NCBI GenBank assembly: GCA_016713435.1
Contig: JADJPD010000006.1
Span: forward strand, 434,001 to 498,000
Origin: Gemmatimonadota bacterium
GTDB lineage: Bacteria; Gemmatimonadota; Gemmatimonadetes; Gemmatimonadales; GWC2-71-9
Direction of reading: 5' to 3'
Length of the DNA stretch: 64,000 nt
The translations under genes and the position numbers were made by a program. The notes beneath the pieces are model-generated. The model ran no database searches. It had not been told where the DNA came from and worked only from the letters and a program-made list of their open reading frames with translations. Every line of letters begins with the position of its first letter. Positions within the stretch are counted from its first letter, which is position 1. This document shows positions 41,666 through 52,365 of the stretch, piece after piece.

Positions 41666-43070
41666 AGGTGACGGTCGAGCGCGGCGCCCTGATCGCGGCC
41701 CTGGCTGCGGGGGCCGCCCTCGGACTCGCCGGGTTCACGCTGTCGTGGCTGGGGCTGCTGGTGGCCGGCCTGACCGTGGGTTCGGTCGTGGTCATGCACC
41801 AGCTGGTCGGGCTGCTCAACCTGCGGCGCGTCAGCCTCCCGCCCTTTGGTACCTCACGTACCTCGCGACGGTGCTCGTCCCCGGGCTCGTGGTGGCCGCG
41901 GGAGCGCAGCCACCCGAACGAGGGACGGTTCCTCTTCGCGATCCTGAGCGTGCTGGTGACCGGACCGCTCGGCATCCTTGTCGTGAACCGCCTGGCAGGG
42001 TTTCGCCGGGCCGAGGTGGCGGCGTACTTCGCGCGGCCGCTCCAAGCCGACGCACCCGGGCTTCACGGGCGCACGGTGTACGGAGTAGCCGTGCTGGTGG
42101 CTGCGCTGCTGGTGGCCCTCTATCTGGTTGAGGTACCGTCCGTCCCGATCTTCTACCTGATCCGCAACCCCGGGGCCCTGGCCGAAGCGACCCTCCTCCG
42201 CGAAGAGTCGTTCAAGCTGCTCGACTCGCCGTTCCGGTACCTGTATGACGTGCTGCGCTCGGTGGGTTTCCCGCTGCTCGTGACCCTGGGACTCGGGCAG
42301 TACCTGGCACGACGGGAACGCGGCTGGCTGGTGGCGTTCCTGCTGGTGGGGGGCGCTCGGTGTGTTCTTCGCGTCCCTGTCGCTGGCGAAGGCGCCGGTG
42401 GCCCTCATCGTGCTCGTGGCGTGCTTCTACTGGTACCTGGATCGGGGCGGGCGGCTGTCGCTGCGGCTGCTGCTCGGGGGCACGGTGCTGGTCCTGAGCT
42501 TCCCGCTTGCGGTGCTGCTCCTGCTGAGCGCCACGACGGATGTCACGGTGGGGAAGCTGCTGGAGGCGATCCTTCGGCGACTCTTCGTGCTTCCCGCCGA
42601 GATCCTGTATGCCTACTTCGAGATCATCCCGGTCCGGCTGGCCTTCCTGCACGGGCGGACGATCGGGCGCGTGGCGTGGCTGCTCGGCGAGCCCGCCTTC
42701 AACCTGTCGAACTACGTGTACCAGTACATGTTCCCGACCCGGATCGAGTCCGGGGCCGCGCCGGCCGCGTTCCTCGGCTTCTTCTACGCTGATTTCGGGA
42801 TGATCGGGGTGGTGCTCGGCGGCGTGGCTGCAGGCGCGATCTGCCAGGGGGCACGTCTTCCTCCTCCGCCAGCCGAAGACGATCCCCTGGGTGGCGGCCT
42901 ACGCGTTCATGTACTGGGCGTTCTGGCAGGCGAACCTGGCGCCGTTGCCCCAGACGCTCCTCTCAGGAGGCGTGCTGCTGGTGCTCGGCGGCGTGTGGCT
43001 GCTGGGTGCGGGCGAACGGTTTCTCCAGCGGGCGGCCGCGTCGGTCGAGACGGCGGCCCGCGCGCCATGA
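41662..43070 (+). pseudogene. O-antigen/exopolysaccharide polymerase-like membrane protein, frameshifted
   Basis: Wzy-like candidate: at least ten hydrophobic segments, a long periplasmic loop between LYLVEVPSVPIFYLIRNPG and VGFPLLVTLGLGQYL, and position right after the flippase. No sequence motif proves the family. The frame changes near 41845 and 41918 (compensating; the middle reads LWYLTYLATVLVPGLVVAAG), at the G6 run 42348-42353 and at the G5 run 42846-42850, each explained by single-base errors. The C-terminus reads WVAAYAFMYWAFWQANLAP. Stop overlaps the next gene's ATG. Confidence 0.65.
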
Positions 43071-45207
43071 CCACCCTTCGGCATTGGGCGCGCCTCGGGA
43101 CGGGGCTGTTGCGGCTGGTGCGGCCGCGTCTGCTCGAGAGGCCGGCATGGCGATGGCGATTCCGCACCGGACTCCCCCCAGCGGATCCGGAGGGGCTCCG
43201 CCAGCTCCTGCCCTACGGAGGGGCGCCTGACTGGATGCAACGCTTCGAATCCCACCGGGCACGGGTATTGGGCTGGCCGGCGGCGGAGCGTACGGCCACC
43301 CTCGCCGCGCTCGGGCCGTCCCGGGAGCCGAAGCGACCGTGCTGGCGCTGGCCGAGGATGCTGCTGGCGGGATCGTGGATGTGCTGGGTTCGGGGCGTAT
43401 CCCGCTCGGCCTGGCCCCAGACTGGCACCTCGACTTCCGCAGTGGGCATCGGTTTCCCGAGGACTGGTTCTGGCGCATCGATCACCGCGACCCCAGCCGT
43501 CCCTCTGACGTGAAGGTTCCGTGGGAGCATGCGCGGTTCCACGCCGGGCTGTGGCTGGGGCAGGCGTGGCGCCTGACGGGGGAGGCGCGCTACGCCGAGG
43601 CGTTCGCCGAACTGGCCGGGAGCTTCCTGGCGGCGAACCCGCCGGGCTGGGGCATCCACTGGCTATGCCCGATGGAGCTGGCGATCCGGGCGGTGAACTG
43701 GATCGTGACGCTTGACCTCCTCGCGGACGCGCCGGCCCTGGGTCCTTCGCTCCGGGCGGGGATGCACGCCTCCCTGCTCTGGCACGGCCGGGTGATCCGC
43801 GGCAATCTCGAGGTGGGGCGGCACGTGGGCAATCACTACGTTGCCGACCTGGTGGGGCTGCTGGCGCTGGGGATGCTGTTCGGCGAGACGGTCGAAGGGG
43901 CAGACTGGCGGCGCCTCGCCCACCGTGAACTGGAGGCGCAGATCCGCTGGCAGGTGCATGCCGACGGCGTGGATTTCGAAGTCCACGAGTTACCACCGGC
44001 TGGTGGCGGAACTGCTGCTGGTCGCACTGGCTCTCCGGCGAACGGGAGGGGGCGATTCTCTTCAGGCTACGCGCGCGGCTCGGTGCGATGCTCGACTTCA
44101 CGCTGGCCTATACGCGGCCGGACGGCTCGAGCCCGGTCCTCGGTGATGCGGATGATGGGCGCATACTCCCTTCGTGCCGGCACTCACCCCTGGGGACCAT
44201 CGCGCTGCTTGGGCTGGGTGGGGGCGCTTCTCGGCCGGGACGATGCTCGGCACGCGGCAGGGCTCGCCGTGGGCGACGCGCTGTGGCTGGCGGGTCCCTC
44301 CAGGGTCGCTGCCGGACCGTCAGCGCCGGCAGCGCCTTCGGGCGGATCTCGTGCCTTTCCGTCCGGCGGATTCTACGTGCTGCGGTCAAGGGATGCGCAC
44401 CTCATCCCAGATGCCGGCGCGCTCGGCTTCGACGGGACGCTCGGCCACGGCCACTTCGACACGCTGAGCCTCGAGGCCTGGGCGGCGGGGGCGCCCCTGC
44501 TGGTGGACCGGGGGTGCTACTGCTACACATCCGATTTCGACAGCTACGTGGCGCAGGTCTCGGCGCGTGGCCACAACACCCTCACGATCGATGATGCCGA
44601 GCCCGCCGACCTGGTGGGTTTCTGGCGTATCCGAGCTGACCGGACGGCGCCGGTGGTGGAGCGGTGGATCACATCGGAGCGGCCCGACGGGGTGGAGGAG
44701 TGGATTGGCACCCATGGGGGCTACGGGACCGTCGGCGCACCACTGCGGCACCGGCGGGCGGTACGGTTCGAGCGAGCGCGGCTGGCCTGGGAGATCGACG
44801 ACACGGTCACCGGTGTGGGGCGCCACCGGGCCACGATTCGGTGGCACTGCGCGCCGGCGGTGCAGGTGCGGGCGCTCGGCGGCGCCTGGGAGCTGGCGCA
44901 CGCCCACGCGCGCTTCCGGCTGGAGTCGAGCGTGGAGTTGGAGTTGACGGATGGGTGGGTGGCGCCACGCTACGGCGTGCGGGTGCCGGTGGCGGTCCTG
45001 GCGGGGGACGGTGGCGGCCCGCTCCCGTTGCGGGTGGCCACCGGCTGGTGCTCGTCGGGTCGTGAGGCTGACGGGGAGCTAGCGGGGACGACGGAGGGCC
45101 GTGGCCAAGGAGGCCTCCAGCCGCGCGAAGCCTGGTCGCCTGAGGCCCGCCACTGCCGGATCACCCCCGACCCACGGCCACCGCGCCGCCCAGGCACGCC
45201 CCGATGA
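43067..45207 (+). pseudogene. Heparinase II/III-family protein, frameshifted
   Basis: Polysaccharide lyase-type protein with an N-terminal alpha/alpha toroid (AWRLTGEARYAEAFAELAGSF, GNLEVGRHVGNHYVADLVGL) and a C-terminal beta-sandwich (LRSRDAHLIPDAGALGFDG, GHGHFDTLSLEAWAAGAPLL, SARGHNTLTIDDAEPADL). Family members cleave uronate-containing polysaccharides; in such loci they may trim or epimerise the product. Frame breaks lie near 43320, 43985, 44045-44085 and 44200-44340. The 3' end is uncertain: one frame stops at 45065, the main frame runs to 45207 and overlaps the convergent wzz. Confidence 0.75.
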
Positions 45208-46105
45208 CGAAGGCCAGGACCGTGGTGCGTCCCCGGCGGGGCGGATCGGCGCACGGGCGGCACCGCCGGCTCGATGACGCTGAGCACCGGGGTGTCGTTG
45301 ACTTCCTGGATGCGCGCACCTCTCGTACTGCTGGCGAAGGGACAGGTAGAGGTTCTGCTGCAGCTGCACCTGGCGCTGGAGGCGTTGATCCTCGAGCTGC
45401 AGCTCCGGCGTCTCGAAACGCCGGTTGCGAGTGTGGAAGACGCGCAGGCCGTCCTCGGCCTGCCGGAGCTCGCGCTCGGCCTCGGTGAGGCGTGCCTCGA
45501 CGAAGCGCCGGGTCTCGCGCGCCTGGAAGCCGCGGCTCTCGCGGTTGTAGCGGTTGGCGAGCTCGATGAAGCGGTTGGCGATGGCCGCGGCCAGGGCAGG
45601 CGCGTGAGCCGTGGCGCGCACCGTGACGATGCTGGTGGCCCGGTCGGACGAGGCGCTGAACATGTCCTGCAGTTCGTCGCGGCCTTCCTCGAGGCGGGCG
45701 GACAGGGAATCGCCCTCGATCCCAAGGATGTCGAGCAGGGGCAGGGAATCGTCGCCGATGGCGAATCGGGTCTGGAGCACGCCGTCCTGGATCTCCCGGC
45801 TCCGGATGAGCGCGACGTAGAACTCGGGGCCATCCGACGGGGAGCTGCCGGGTAGGCTGATGCCGAGGTTGCCCGCGAGGTTGCCGATGGCGGAGGAGAC
45901 CGCGTTGGTGGAGCTACTGACAGGAAGGAAGGTCGACTTGGCGGTCCTCCTTCGGCACCACGAAGGTGACGGCGAGAGCCGTGCTGGCGGCCGCCAGGGC
46001 ACACCCGGCCACCAGGCGCCAGTGGATCAGGAGGAGGCTCAGGTAATCCAGCGCCGAGTCCCGCCGGGAGGAGTCCGGCGGGACCGGCGAGATGGGAGCT
46101 GACAT
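45079..46105 (-). pseudogene. wzz: Wzz-type chain-length regulator, frameshifted
   Basis: Polysaccharide co-polymerase that sets glycan chain length. Order: N-terminal cytoplasmic end and membrane segment (DYLSLLLIHWRLVAGCALAA), periplasmic coiled-coil domain (VEARLTEAERELRQAEDGLR), the PVLSVIEPAVPP motif and a C-terminal membrane helix (TTVLAFVIGACLGGAVAVG). Breaks are near 45935 (after PKEDRQ), near 45315 and between 45165 and 45240. There is no fused tyrosine kinase domain. It is oriented against its neighbours and ends inside the heparinase gene's tail. Confidence 0.78.
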
Positions 46106-46194
46106 GGCCGGAAGTCTGGCGCTACCTCGCACGGGGGTCAAGCGGCCGCGGGCCCTACCCCGCGACCGGCGGGCGCCCAGGTTTGGCCTCCGTC

Positions 46195-47357
46195 ATGCCC
46201 ACCGTACCGCCTGCCCCTGCCGCCCGCGTCCCGAGGGTGGCGCACCTCAGTTCCGTTCACCGGCCGGACGACCAGCGGGTGTTCGGCCGGGAACTGCCGA
46301 GCTCGCCGCCGCGGGCTACGACGTGACCTTCGTGGCGCCCGGGGCGCCGGTCGGGACGGTCGACGGGGTGCGCTATCTCGCGATTCCGCGTGCCCGCTCC
46401 CGGGCCCGGCGGCTGGCGTTCGGCGGCCTGCAGGTGCTGCGGGCGGCGCTGGCGGCTGGCGCCGACCTCTATCACTTCCATGACCCGGAATTGATCCCGG
46501 TGGGACTCGTGCTCCGCGCCCTGGGGAAGCGGGTGGTGTACGACGTGCACGAGGACGTGCCGGGGCAGATCCGGAGCAAGCACTGGCTGCCGCCGGTCGT
46601 GCGCGGCGGGATCGCGCGGGGGACGGCGCTGGTGCAGTGGGCGGGGCTGCGCGTGTTTGACGGGGTGGTGGCGGCGGATGACGACGTGGCGGCGGGGCTG
46701 GGCGGTGCGGGCGTGACCGTGCTCCGGAACTTCCCGCTCCTGGCCGAGTTCGGCCGTCCGGGGGAGGTCCCGTACACGGCGCGCCCCGCGCACGTGGTGC
46801 ACGTGGGGAACCTGTCGCGCATCCGGGCCAGCCGCGAGCTGGTCGAGGCGGCCGGGCTGATCCCATCGGTCCTCGACGCCCGCCTGGTGCTGCTCGGGAC
46901 GTTCGACGATGACGGGTTGGGCGACGAGGTCACGCACCTGCCCGGCTGGCAACGGACGGAGGCCCTGGGCTGGTGCGACCGTGCGACCGTGGCGGCCCGC
47001 CTAACACAGGCACGGGTGGGCGTGGTGATGTTCGGGCCTCACCCGAACCACTACGCCGTTCGATCCAACAAGGTCTTCGAGTACATGGCGGCGGGGCTGC
47101 CCGTGGTCGGGCCGGACTTCCCGGCCTGGCGCTCCCTGATCGAGGGCGTCGGCTGCGGGGTGGTGGCCGACCCTACCCGGCCGACGGCCATCGCGGAGGC
47201 GATCGCCGGCCTGCTGGCGGATCCAGCGCGCGCGCAGGCAATGGGCGAGCGGGGGCGGGCTGCGGTGCTGGCGGAGTTCAACTGGGAATCCGAGTTCCGC
47301 CGCCTGGTGACGCTCTACGAGCGGATCCTGGGTCTGCCGGCGCCACAGCCGGCCTGA
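46195..47357 (+). pseudogene. Family 4-like glycosyltransferase, one frameshift
   Basis: GT-B fold transferase of about 387 aa once repaired. The N-terminus from ATG 46195 reads VAHLSSVHRPDDQRVFGRE and then must change frame near 46293 to continue AELAAAGYDVTFVAP. YHFHDPELIPVGL, a nucleotide-sugar site around VFEYMAAGLPVVGPDFPAW and the C-terminal FNWESEFRRLVTLY are intact. Sugar and acceptor unknown. Confidence 0.8.
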
Positions 47358-47518
47358 TCGGTGGGCGGCGGGATAAGTCCCCCGCTGGGGTCCCTTCCCC
47401 GCGGAAGGTCCTATATTTCCTCGCCGGAGTTGCCGCGCTCACGCACCTCGTGCCGCCACGGTCCGGGCCCGGACTGGTCGGCGAGACACAGGTGTGGTTC
47501 TCTCACCCCGAGGCTTGC

Positions 47519-48548
47519 TTGCCGGTTCCCATCTCCCCGCCGCCCGCCTCCCTGGTCGACGTCCCTTTCCTGCCGTTTGCCATGCCGGATCTCGGAGAGG
47601 CCGAGATCGAGGCGGTGGTGCGGGTGCTGCGCTCGGGCTGGATCACGACCGGTCCGGAGACGAAGGCCTTCGAGCGGGAATTCGCCGCGGCTGTGGGAGT
47701 GGAACATGCGGTGGCGCTGAACTCCTGCACGGCGGCGTTGCACCTCGGCTTGGAGGCACTCGGTGTGGGACCGGGCGATGAGGTGCTCACCAGCACCATC
47801 ACGTTCACCGCCACGGCCGAGGTGGTGGAATACCTGGGCGCGAGGACCCGGTTCCTGGACGTGGATCCTGATACGCTCAACCTGACCCCGGCCGGGGTGC
47901 GGGCCTCATCCTGCGCGAGTACGAGCGGGCAGACGGTGTCTGGATCCACCGGCAGAGCCGGAACCGCCTGCGGGCGGTGGTGCCGGTCCACTTTGCTGGC
48001 CAGTTGTGCGACATGCCCGGCTTCTTGGCGTTGGCGGAGGAATTCGGCATCGTGGTGCTTGACGATGCCGCGCACGCCTTCCCGGCAGCGCTGCAGGGGC
48101 GGGGAGTGGGGAGCTTCGGCTGCCCGACGGCGTTCAGCTTCTACGCCACCAAGACCATCACCACCGGCGAAGGCGGAATGCTCACCACCGACGACGCGCG
48201 CGTCGCGGACCGGGTGCGCCTGATGTCACTCCACGGCATCAGCCGGGATGCGTGGAAGCGGTACACGGCCACCGGGAACTGGCACTATGAGGTGGTGGAG
48301 GCTGGGTACAAGTACAACCTGACCGACATCGCCTCGGCGCTCGGGCGGGTCCAGCTCGGCCGCGCCTCGACCCTGCTCGGGCGCCGAGGGGCGATCGCCT
48401 GCCGGTACCACGAGGCGCTCAGCGGGCTGCCCGCAGTCCAGGTGCCCCCGGGATCGTGTCGCTGCCGATCTACTCCTCCATGACGGATGAGCAGGTGGAG
48501 CATGTCATCCGGGCGGTCGGGGACGTCTGCGCCACGTTCGCGAGGTGA
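47519..48548 (+). pseudogene. DegT/DnrJ/EryC1 aminotransferase, frameshifted and internally deleted
   Basis: PLP enzyme that would aminate a keto-sugar nucleotide (WbpE-like if paired with the WbpB-like gene). Present are MPDLGEAEIEAVVRVLRSGW, VALNSCTAALHLGLEALGVG, LDDAAHAFPAAL and the PLP-lysine region FYATKTITTGEGG. The frame changes near 47900. After LSGLPAVQVP the sequence jumps to IVSLPIYSSMTDEQVEHVIR, so roughly 90-100 residues normally found between these landmarks are missing. A TTG at 47519 is the best start that keeps VPFLPFAMP; ATG 47582 is an alternative. Confidence 0.78.
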
Positions 48549-48579
48549 CGTCCCGGGTGCCCGTCTGGCCGGCGTGAGC

Positions 48580-49277
48580 ATGCGGTCTGACGCGCGGCTG
48601 CCCCTCACGCCTTATCGGGGCAAGCGGCTGCTGGACGTGGCCGCCGCAGGCGGCGGGCTGCTGATCCTCTCTCCGTTCCTTCTCCTCCTCGCCCTCCTCA
48701 TCCGGTGGTCAGATCACGGGCCGGCCCTCTTCCGTCAGCGGCGGGTGGGGCTTGGCGGTCGGGAGTTCCGCATCTGGAAGTTCCGGACGATGATCCAGGA
48801 TGCGGACCGACTCGGGAGCGCGCTGACGGGGCACCGGGACCCGCGGATCACCCCGGTCGGGCGGTGGTTGCGCCGGTTCAAGCTGGATGAACTCCCCCAA
48901 CTCGTGAACGTGCTCCGCGGCGAGATGAGCCTCGTGGGGCCGCGTCCCGAAGTGCCGAAATACGTCGCCACCTACTCCTTGGCAGACCGGGCAGTCCTCG
49001 ACCTGCGGCCCGGTCTCACCGATCCCACCTCGCTGCTTTTGTGGAACGAGGCGGAGCTGCTCGCCGCCTCGCCCACGCCCGAGCTCCTCTATGTGCGCCG
49101 GCTCCTGCCCTGGAAGATCGCGGCTGCGCTCCGGTATGCTGGTCAGGCGAGCCTGGCCTCGGACGTCGCGGTGGTGGCGGCGACGATCCTCGGGCGACCC
49201 GGGCTCCTGCGTCTGGCCGGGATCGACGTGGGTCCGCCCCCCCGGAGAACCTCAGCCTGCCGGAGGAGGACGAATGA
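48580..49277 (+). CDS. Initiating sugar-phosphate transferase (WcaJ/WbaP family), frameshift at end
   Basis: Membrane phosphoglycosyltransferase that starts the repeat unit on undecaprenyl phosphate. It has the re-entrant hydrophobic segment LLILSPFLLLLALLIRW, then FRQRRVGLGGREFRIWKFRT, RRFKLDELPQLVNVLRGEMS and LVGPRPEVP, all family hallmarks. It is the short (about 230 aa) form without the N-terminal membrane bundle. A C7 run (49237-49243) shifts the last codons; correction gives the ending PPPENLSLPEEDE at a stop that overlaps the next ATG. Uncorrected, it reads into the methyltransferase. Confidence 0.87.
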
Positions 49278-49996
49278 CGGACTGGACGAGGCGGCCCGCC
49301 TCCGCGCCGTCTACGCGCAGTATGCGCAGGACGACGCGGTGCGGAGCCGCTGGGGGGATTCCCCGGGGAACCGACTGATGCTGGAGGAACGGGATGCGGC
49401 GGTGGCGGGCCTGCTGCGTAAGGCGGGCTGGCTTCCCTACCGGGGGGGGCGCGTCCTCGAGGTGGGATGCGGGGCTGGACGGAACCTGGCGCTGCTGGCC
49501 TCCCTCGGCGTGCCGGTGACGGCTCTCCACGGGGTGGACCTGATGCCGGACCGTGTGGCACAGGCGCGGACCCGGCTGCCTGGGGCGTGGCTCGAGTGCG
49601 CCGACGCGACGGCTCTGCCGTTCGAGGCGGGCGAGTTCGAGGTGGTCCTCCTTTTCACCGTGATGAGCTCGATCCTGGGACCGCGCCGTCGCAGCACGGC
49701 TGGCGGCGGAGGTGCGACGGGTGATCCGGCCGGGCGCGCCCGGCGGCGGCGGCGTGGTCTGGTATGACATGCGGTTCGACAACCCGCGAAACCCGAACAT
49801 CCGGGGTATCGGGCGGGCCGAGCTGGGCGCCCTCTTCCCCGGGTACGCGCAGGCGAGCCTTCGCTCACTGACGCTGCTACCCCCCGCAGCGCGGGCACTG
49901 GGCCGGGTGGCACCGTGGCTGTACGGGCCCCTGGCGGCGGTCCCCCTGCTTCGCTCGCATTACCTGGGACTGCTGGTCCCGGGGCGGGAGGGCTGA
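49274..49996 (+). pseudogene. SAM-dependent class I methyltransferase, frameshifted
   Basis: Sugar or glycolipid methyltransferase candidate of about 240 aa. After the ATG the frame must shift near 49281 to give LDEAARLRAVYAQYAQDDAV. The SAM-binding motif is RVLEVGCGAGRNLALL, followed by GVDLMPDRV and CADATALPFEAGEFEVVLLF. One extra G at 49677-49679 breaks it again before DRAVAARLAAEVRRVIRPG and WYDMRFDNPRNPNIRG. The C-terminus is hydrophobic. Confidence 0.78.
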
Positions 49997-50002
49997 CCCC
50001 GG

Positions 50003-51112
50003 ATGCCCCAGGTCTCGATCGTTGTCCCCTGCCGCAATGAGCGCAGTCATATCGAGGCAAGCATCCGCTCTATCCTCGCGCAGGAGACGCCACCCGGCGG
50101 CTTCGAATGCCTGGTCGCCGACGGGTGCTCCGACGATGGCACCCGGGAAGTGCTGGCGCGCCTGGCGGCGGAGGATCCGAGGCTCCGAGTCGTGGACAAT
50201 CCCGGCCGGATCGTGTCCACGGGGCTCAACGCCGCGATACGCGCTTCGGCCGGCGCCATCATCATTCGCATGGACGCGCACACCGAGTACGCACCTGACT
50301 ACGTGCGGCGCTGCGTCGAGGTGCTCCGTGAGACGGGCGCGCAGAACGTGGGGGGCCCGTGGGTGGCGGTGGGGGAGGGGCGCGTGAGCCGGGCCATCGC
50401 AGCGGCATTCCAGTCGCCCTTCGCGGCAGGGGGCGCCCGCAGCCACGATCCCGACTACGAAGGGCCGGTGGATGCGGTGTACCTGGGCTGCTGGCCACGT
50501 GAGGTGCTGGAACAGGCCGGCTTGTTCGACGAGGAGCTCGTCCGAAACCAGGACGACGAGCTGAGCCTGCGACTGACCCGGGCCGGGGCCCGGCTGTGGC
50601 AATCCCCCAGGATCCGTAGCGTCTATCGACCGCGGAACTCCCTCCGGGCGCTCTTCCGGCAGTACACCCAGTATGGCTACTGGAAGGTGCGGGTCATCCA
50701 GAAGCACCGTGTGCCCGCCTCGCCGCGGCACCTCGTGCCGGGTGCCTTCGTGGCGGCGCTGGTGGGGCTTCCCCTCCTGGGTCTGGCTTGGCCGCCCATG
50801 TTCTGGGTGTGGGGCGGAATGACCGGGGCCTACCTGCTGGTGGTGGGAGTGGCGACCGTGAAGACGGCGCGGGCCCAGGGCGCCGACCTGCTCCCGCTCC
50901 TGCCCGCGGTCTTCGCAGGCTACCACATCGGATACGGCTACGGATTCCTGCGCGGGGTGGTGGACTTCATGGTGCTGCGCCGAGGCGCGCGGGGCGCTAC
51001 AGCGAGATCACCAGAGCGCCTCGCTAGGCATCGGCGTCACGGGCCAGGTGCCGCGAGCGCATCCTCGACGAGCCCGCAGAGGCAATGGCCGAGGGCAATG
51101 TGCGTCTCCTGA
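50003..51112 (+). CDS. Family 2 glycosyltransferase, ExoA-like
   Basis: GT-A enzyme with C-terminal membrane segments. MPQVSIVVPCRNE begins the nucleotide-binding domain; RMDAHTEYAPDYV holds the DxD-like metal site, and NQDDELSLRLTRAG the ED motif. Two or three hydrophobic helices follow (PGAFVAALVGLPLLGLAWPP, GMTGAYLLVVGVATV). The observed frame ends at 51112, inside gmhA on the other strand. One more G at 50990-50993 would instead give GRYSEITRAPR and a stop at 51027, which looks more natural. Confidence 0.85.
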   Translation: MPQVSIVVPCRNERSHIEASIRSILAQETPPGGFECLVADGCSDDGTREVLARLAAEDPRLRVVDNPGRIVSTGLNAAIRASAGAIIIRMDAHTEYAPDYVRRCVEVLRETGAQNVGGPWVAVGEGRVSRAIAAAFQSPFAAGGARSHDPDYEGPVDAVYLGCWPREVLEQAGLFDEELVRNQDDELSLRLTRAGARLWQSPRIRSVYRPRNSLRALFRQYTQYGYWKVRVIQKHRVPASPRHLVPGAFVAALVGLPLLGLAWPPMFWVWGGMTGAYLLVVGVATVKTARAQGADLLPLLPAVFAGYHIGYGYGFLRGVVDFMVLRRGARGATARSPERLARHRRHGPGAASASSTSPQRQWPRAMCVS

Positions 51113-51568
51113 ATGTGCTGGGTATCCCGACTCGGGACGCAGATTGCCACGTCCACCCCCGCCCGCGCCTTCCCGCCAGTATCCCCGGAAAACAGCACCG
51201 TGACGAGCCCGATCGTCCGCGCCTTCTCGAAGGCCCGAAGGACATTCGGGGCGCTCGAAGACGTGGTCGAAGCCGAAGTCGTTGGCGTTGGCCGTCAGGA
51301 ACGAGGTGTCGGTGGTCAGGGCGATGGCGCCGAGGGCGGGGCGGGGGCGGTCGTGGTTGAGCGCGCTGGTGAACTCGGCCGCGAGGTGCTGGCAGTCGGC
51401 GGCGCTGCCGCCGTTGCCGCAGAAGAGGAGCTTCCCGCCCGCCCGGAAGCTGGCCACCACGCGGGCCGCGGCCTCGGCGAGGGGCGCGGCGCACTGCTCG
51501 GCGGCCGCCCGCTTCACGTCGGCGCTGGTGAGGAGGTGGCGGCGGACGAACTCGGCGGATCCGGACAT
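51037..51568 (-). pseudogene. gmhA: Sedoheptulose-7-phosphate isomerase (GmhA-like), active-site deletion
   Basis: SIS-domain enzyme making glycero-manno-heptose 7-phosphate. The N-terminal part is intact (KLLFCGNGGSAADCQHLAAE, TANANDFGFDHVFER). It then jumps, with a frame change near 51245, to NVLRAFEKARTIGLVTVLFS and the normal C-terminus VPSRDTQHIQETHIALGHCL. The segment that in GmhA carries the STSGNS phosphate-binding loop, about 22 residues, is missing. Start codon at 51566-51568, 20 bp after gmhB. Confidence 0.82.
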
Positions 51569-51588
51569 CGGCGCCTCGGGCGGCGGGG

Positions 51589-52365
51589 TCAGGGGACGGG
51601 ACGCACCACGGGGAGGCCGGCCGGGTGGCGGACGATGCGCGCCAGCTCCAGCAGGTCCCCCACCAGATAATCGGCACGGCCGGCCGCTTCGGTGAGGGTG
51701 CGGGGCCCGTAGCCGGTGGCCACCAGGACGGTGGGGACGCCCAAGGCGCGGCCGAGCTCCAGGTCGGCGAGCTTGTCGCCGACCACGATGGCGCGGGTCG
51801 GGTCCACGCCCAGCTCGGTGGCGGCGCGCTCCACGAGGGCGGTGCCGGGCTTGCGGCAGAGGCAGCCGCTGGCGCCGTCGTGGGGGCAGCTATAAATGCC
51901 ATCGAGCCGGACGCCCTCGCGGGCCAGAACCTGCTCGAGCCGGGCGTGGATGGCGGCGAGCTGGTCCAGGGTGACGAGGCCGCGGGCCACGCCGCTCTGG
52001 TTGGTGACCACCACCACGGTGAAGCCAGCCTTCTCGAATTCGCGCAGGCCGGCGGCGGCACCGGGGAGGAGGGCCACCCGGTCGGGGTCGCTCAGGTAGT
52101 GGCGTTCCTCGATCAGGGTGCCGTCGCGATCGAGAATGAGGAGGTTGGGGCGGCGTTCCTTGAGGCGGCCGCTGCGGCGGGTGAGGCGGACCCCGATGGG
52201 CCCCGAGGCGGTGCCCGGCGGGCCATCGGCCACCCGCATGACCTCCTGGCCGCGTTCCTCCCATGCCACCACCACGCCGGGACGGGCGCGGGCAGCCGCC
52301 TCGAGGGCGGGGGCGTTGACCAGGGCGGTGGTCGCGGTGGCAATCGGATGAACGTCCAGCGGCAT
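51589..52365 (-). CDS. gmhB: HAD-family heptose bisphosphate phosphatase (GmhB-like) with N-terminal extension
   Basis: Removes the 1- or 7-phosphate of glycero-manno-heptose 1,7-bisphosphate. The GmhB domain (about 73-250) has LLILDRDGTLIEE, VVTNQSGVARG, the zinc loop YSCPHDGASGCLCRKPG and IVVGDKLADLELG. The first 72 residues (from MPLDVHPIATATTALVNAPA) form an extension not found in ordinary GmhB of about 180 aa; I cannot assign it. The gene is intact and precedes gmhA in a two-gene unit. No heptose kinase or nucleotidyltransferase is in the window. Confidence 0.85.
   Translation of the reverse strand: MPLDVHPIATATTALVNAPALEAAARARPGVVVAWEERGQEVMRVADGPPGTASGPIGVRLTRRSGRLKERRPNLLILDRDGTLIEERHYLSDPDRVALLPGAAAGLREFEKAGFTVVVVTNQSGVARGLVTLDQLAAIHARLEQVLAREGVRLDGIYSCPHDGASGCLCRKPGTALVERAATELGVDPTRAIVVGDKLADLELGRALGVPTVLVATGYGPRTLTEAAGRADYLVGDLLELARIVRHPAGLPVVRPVP

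Noticed and set aside
48487..49767. A sugar transferase fused to a methyltransferase
   Set aside because: A C7 run shifts the frame at the end of the transferase. The corrected frame stops at 49277, overlapping a new ATG, so these are two genes.
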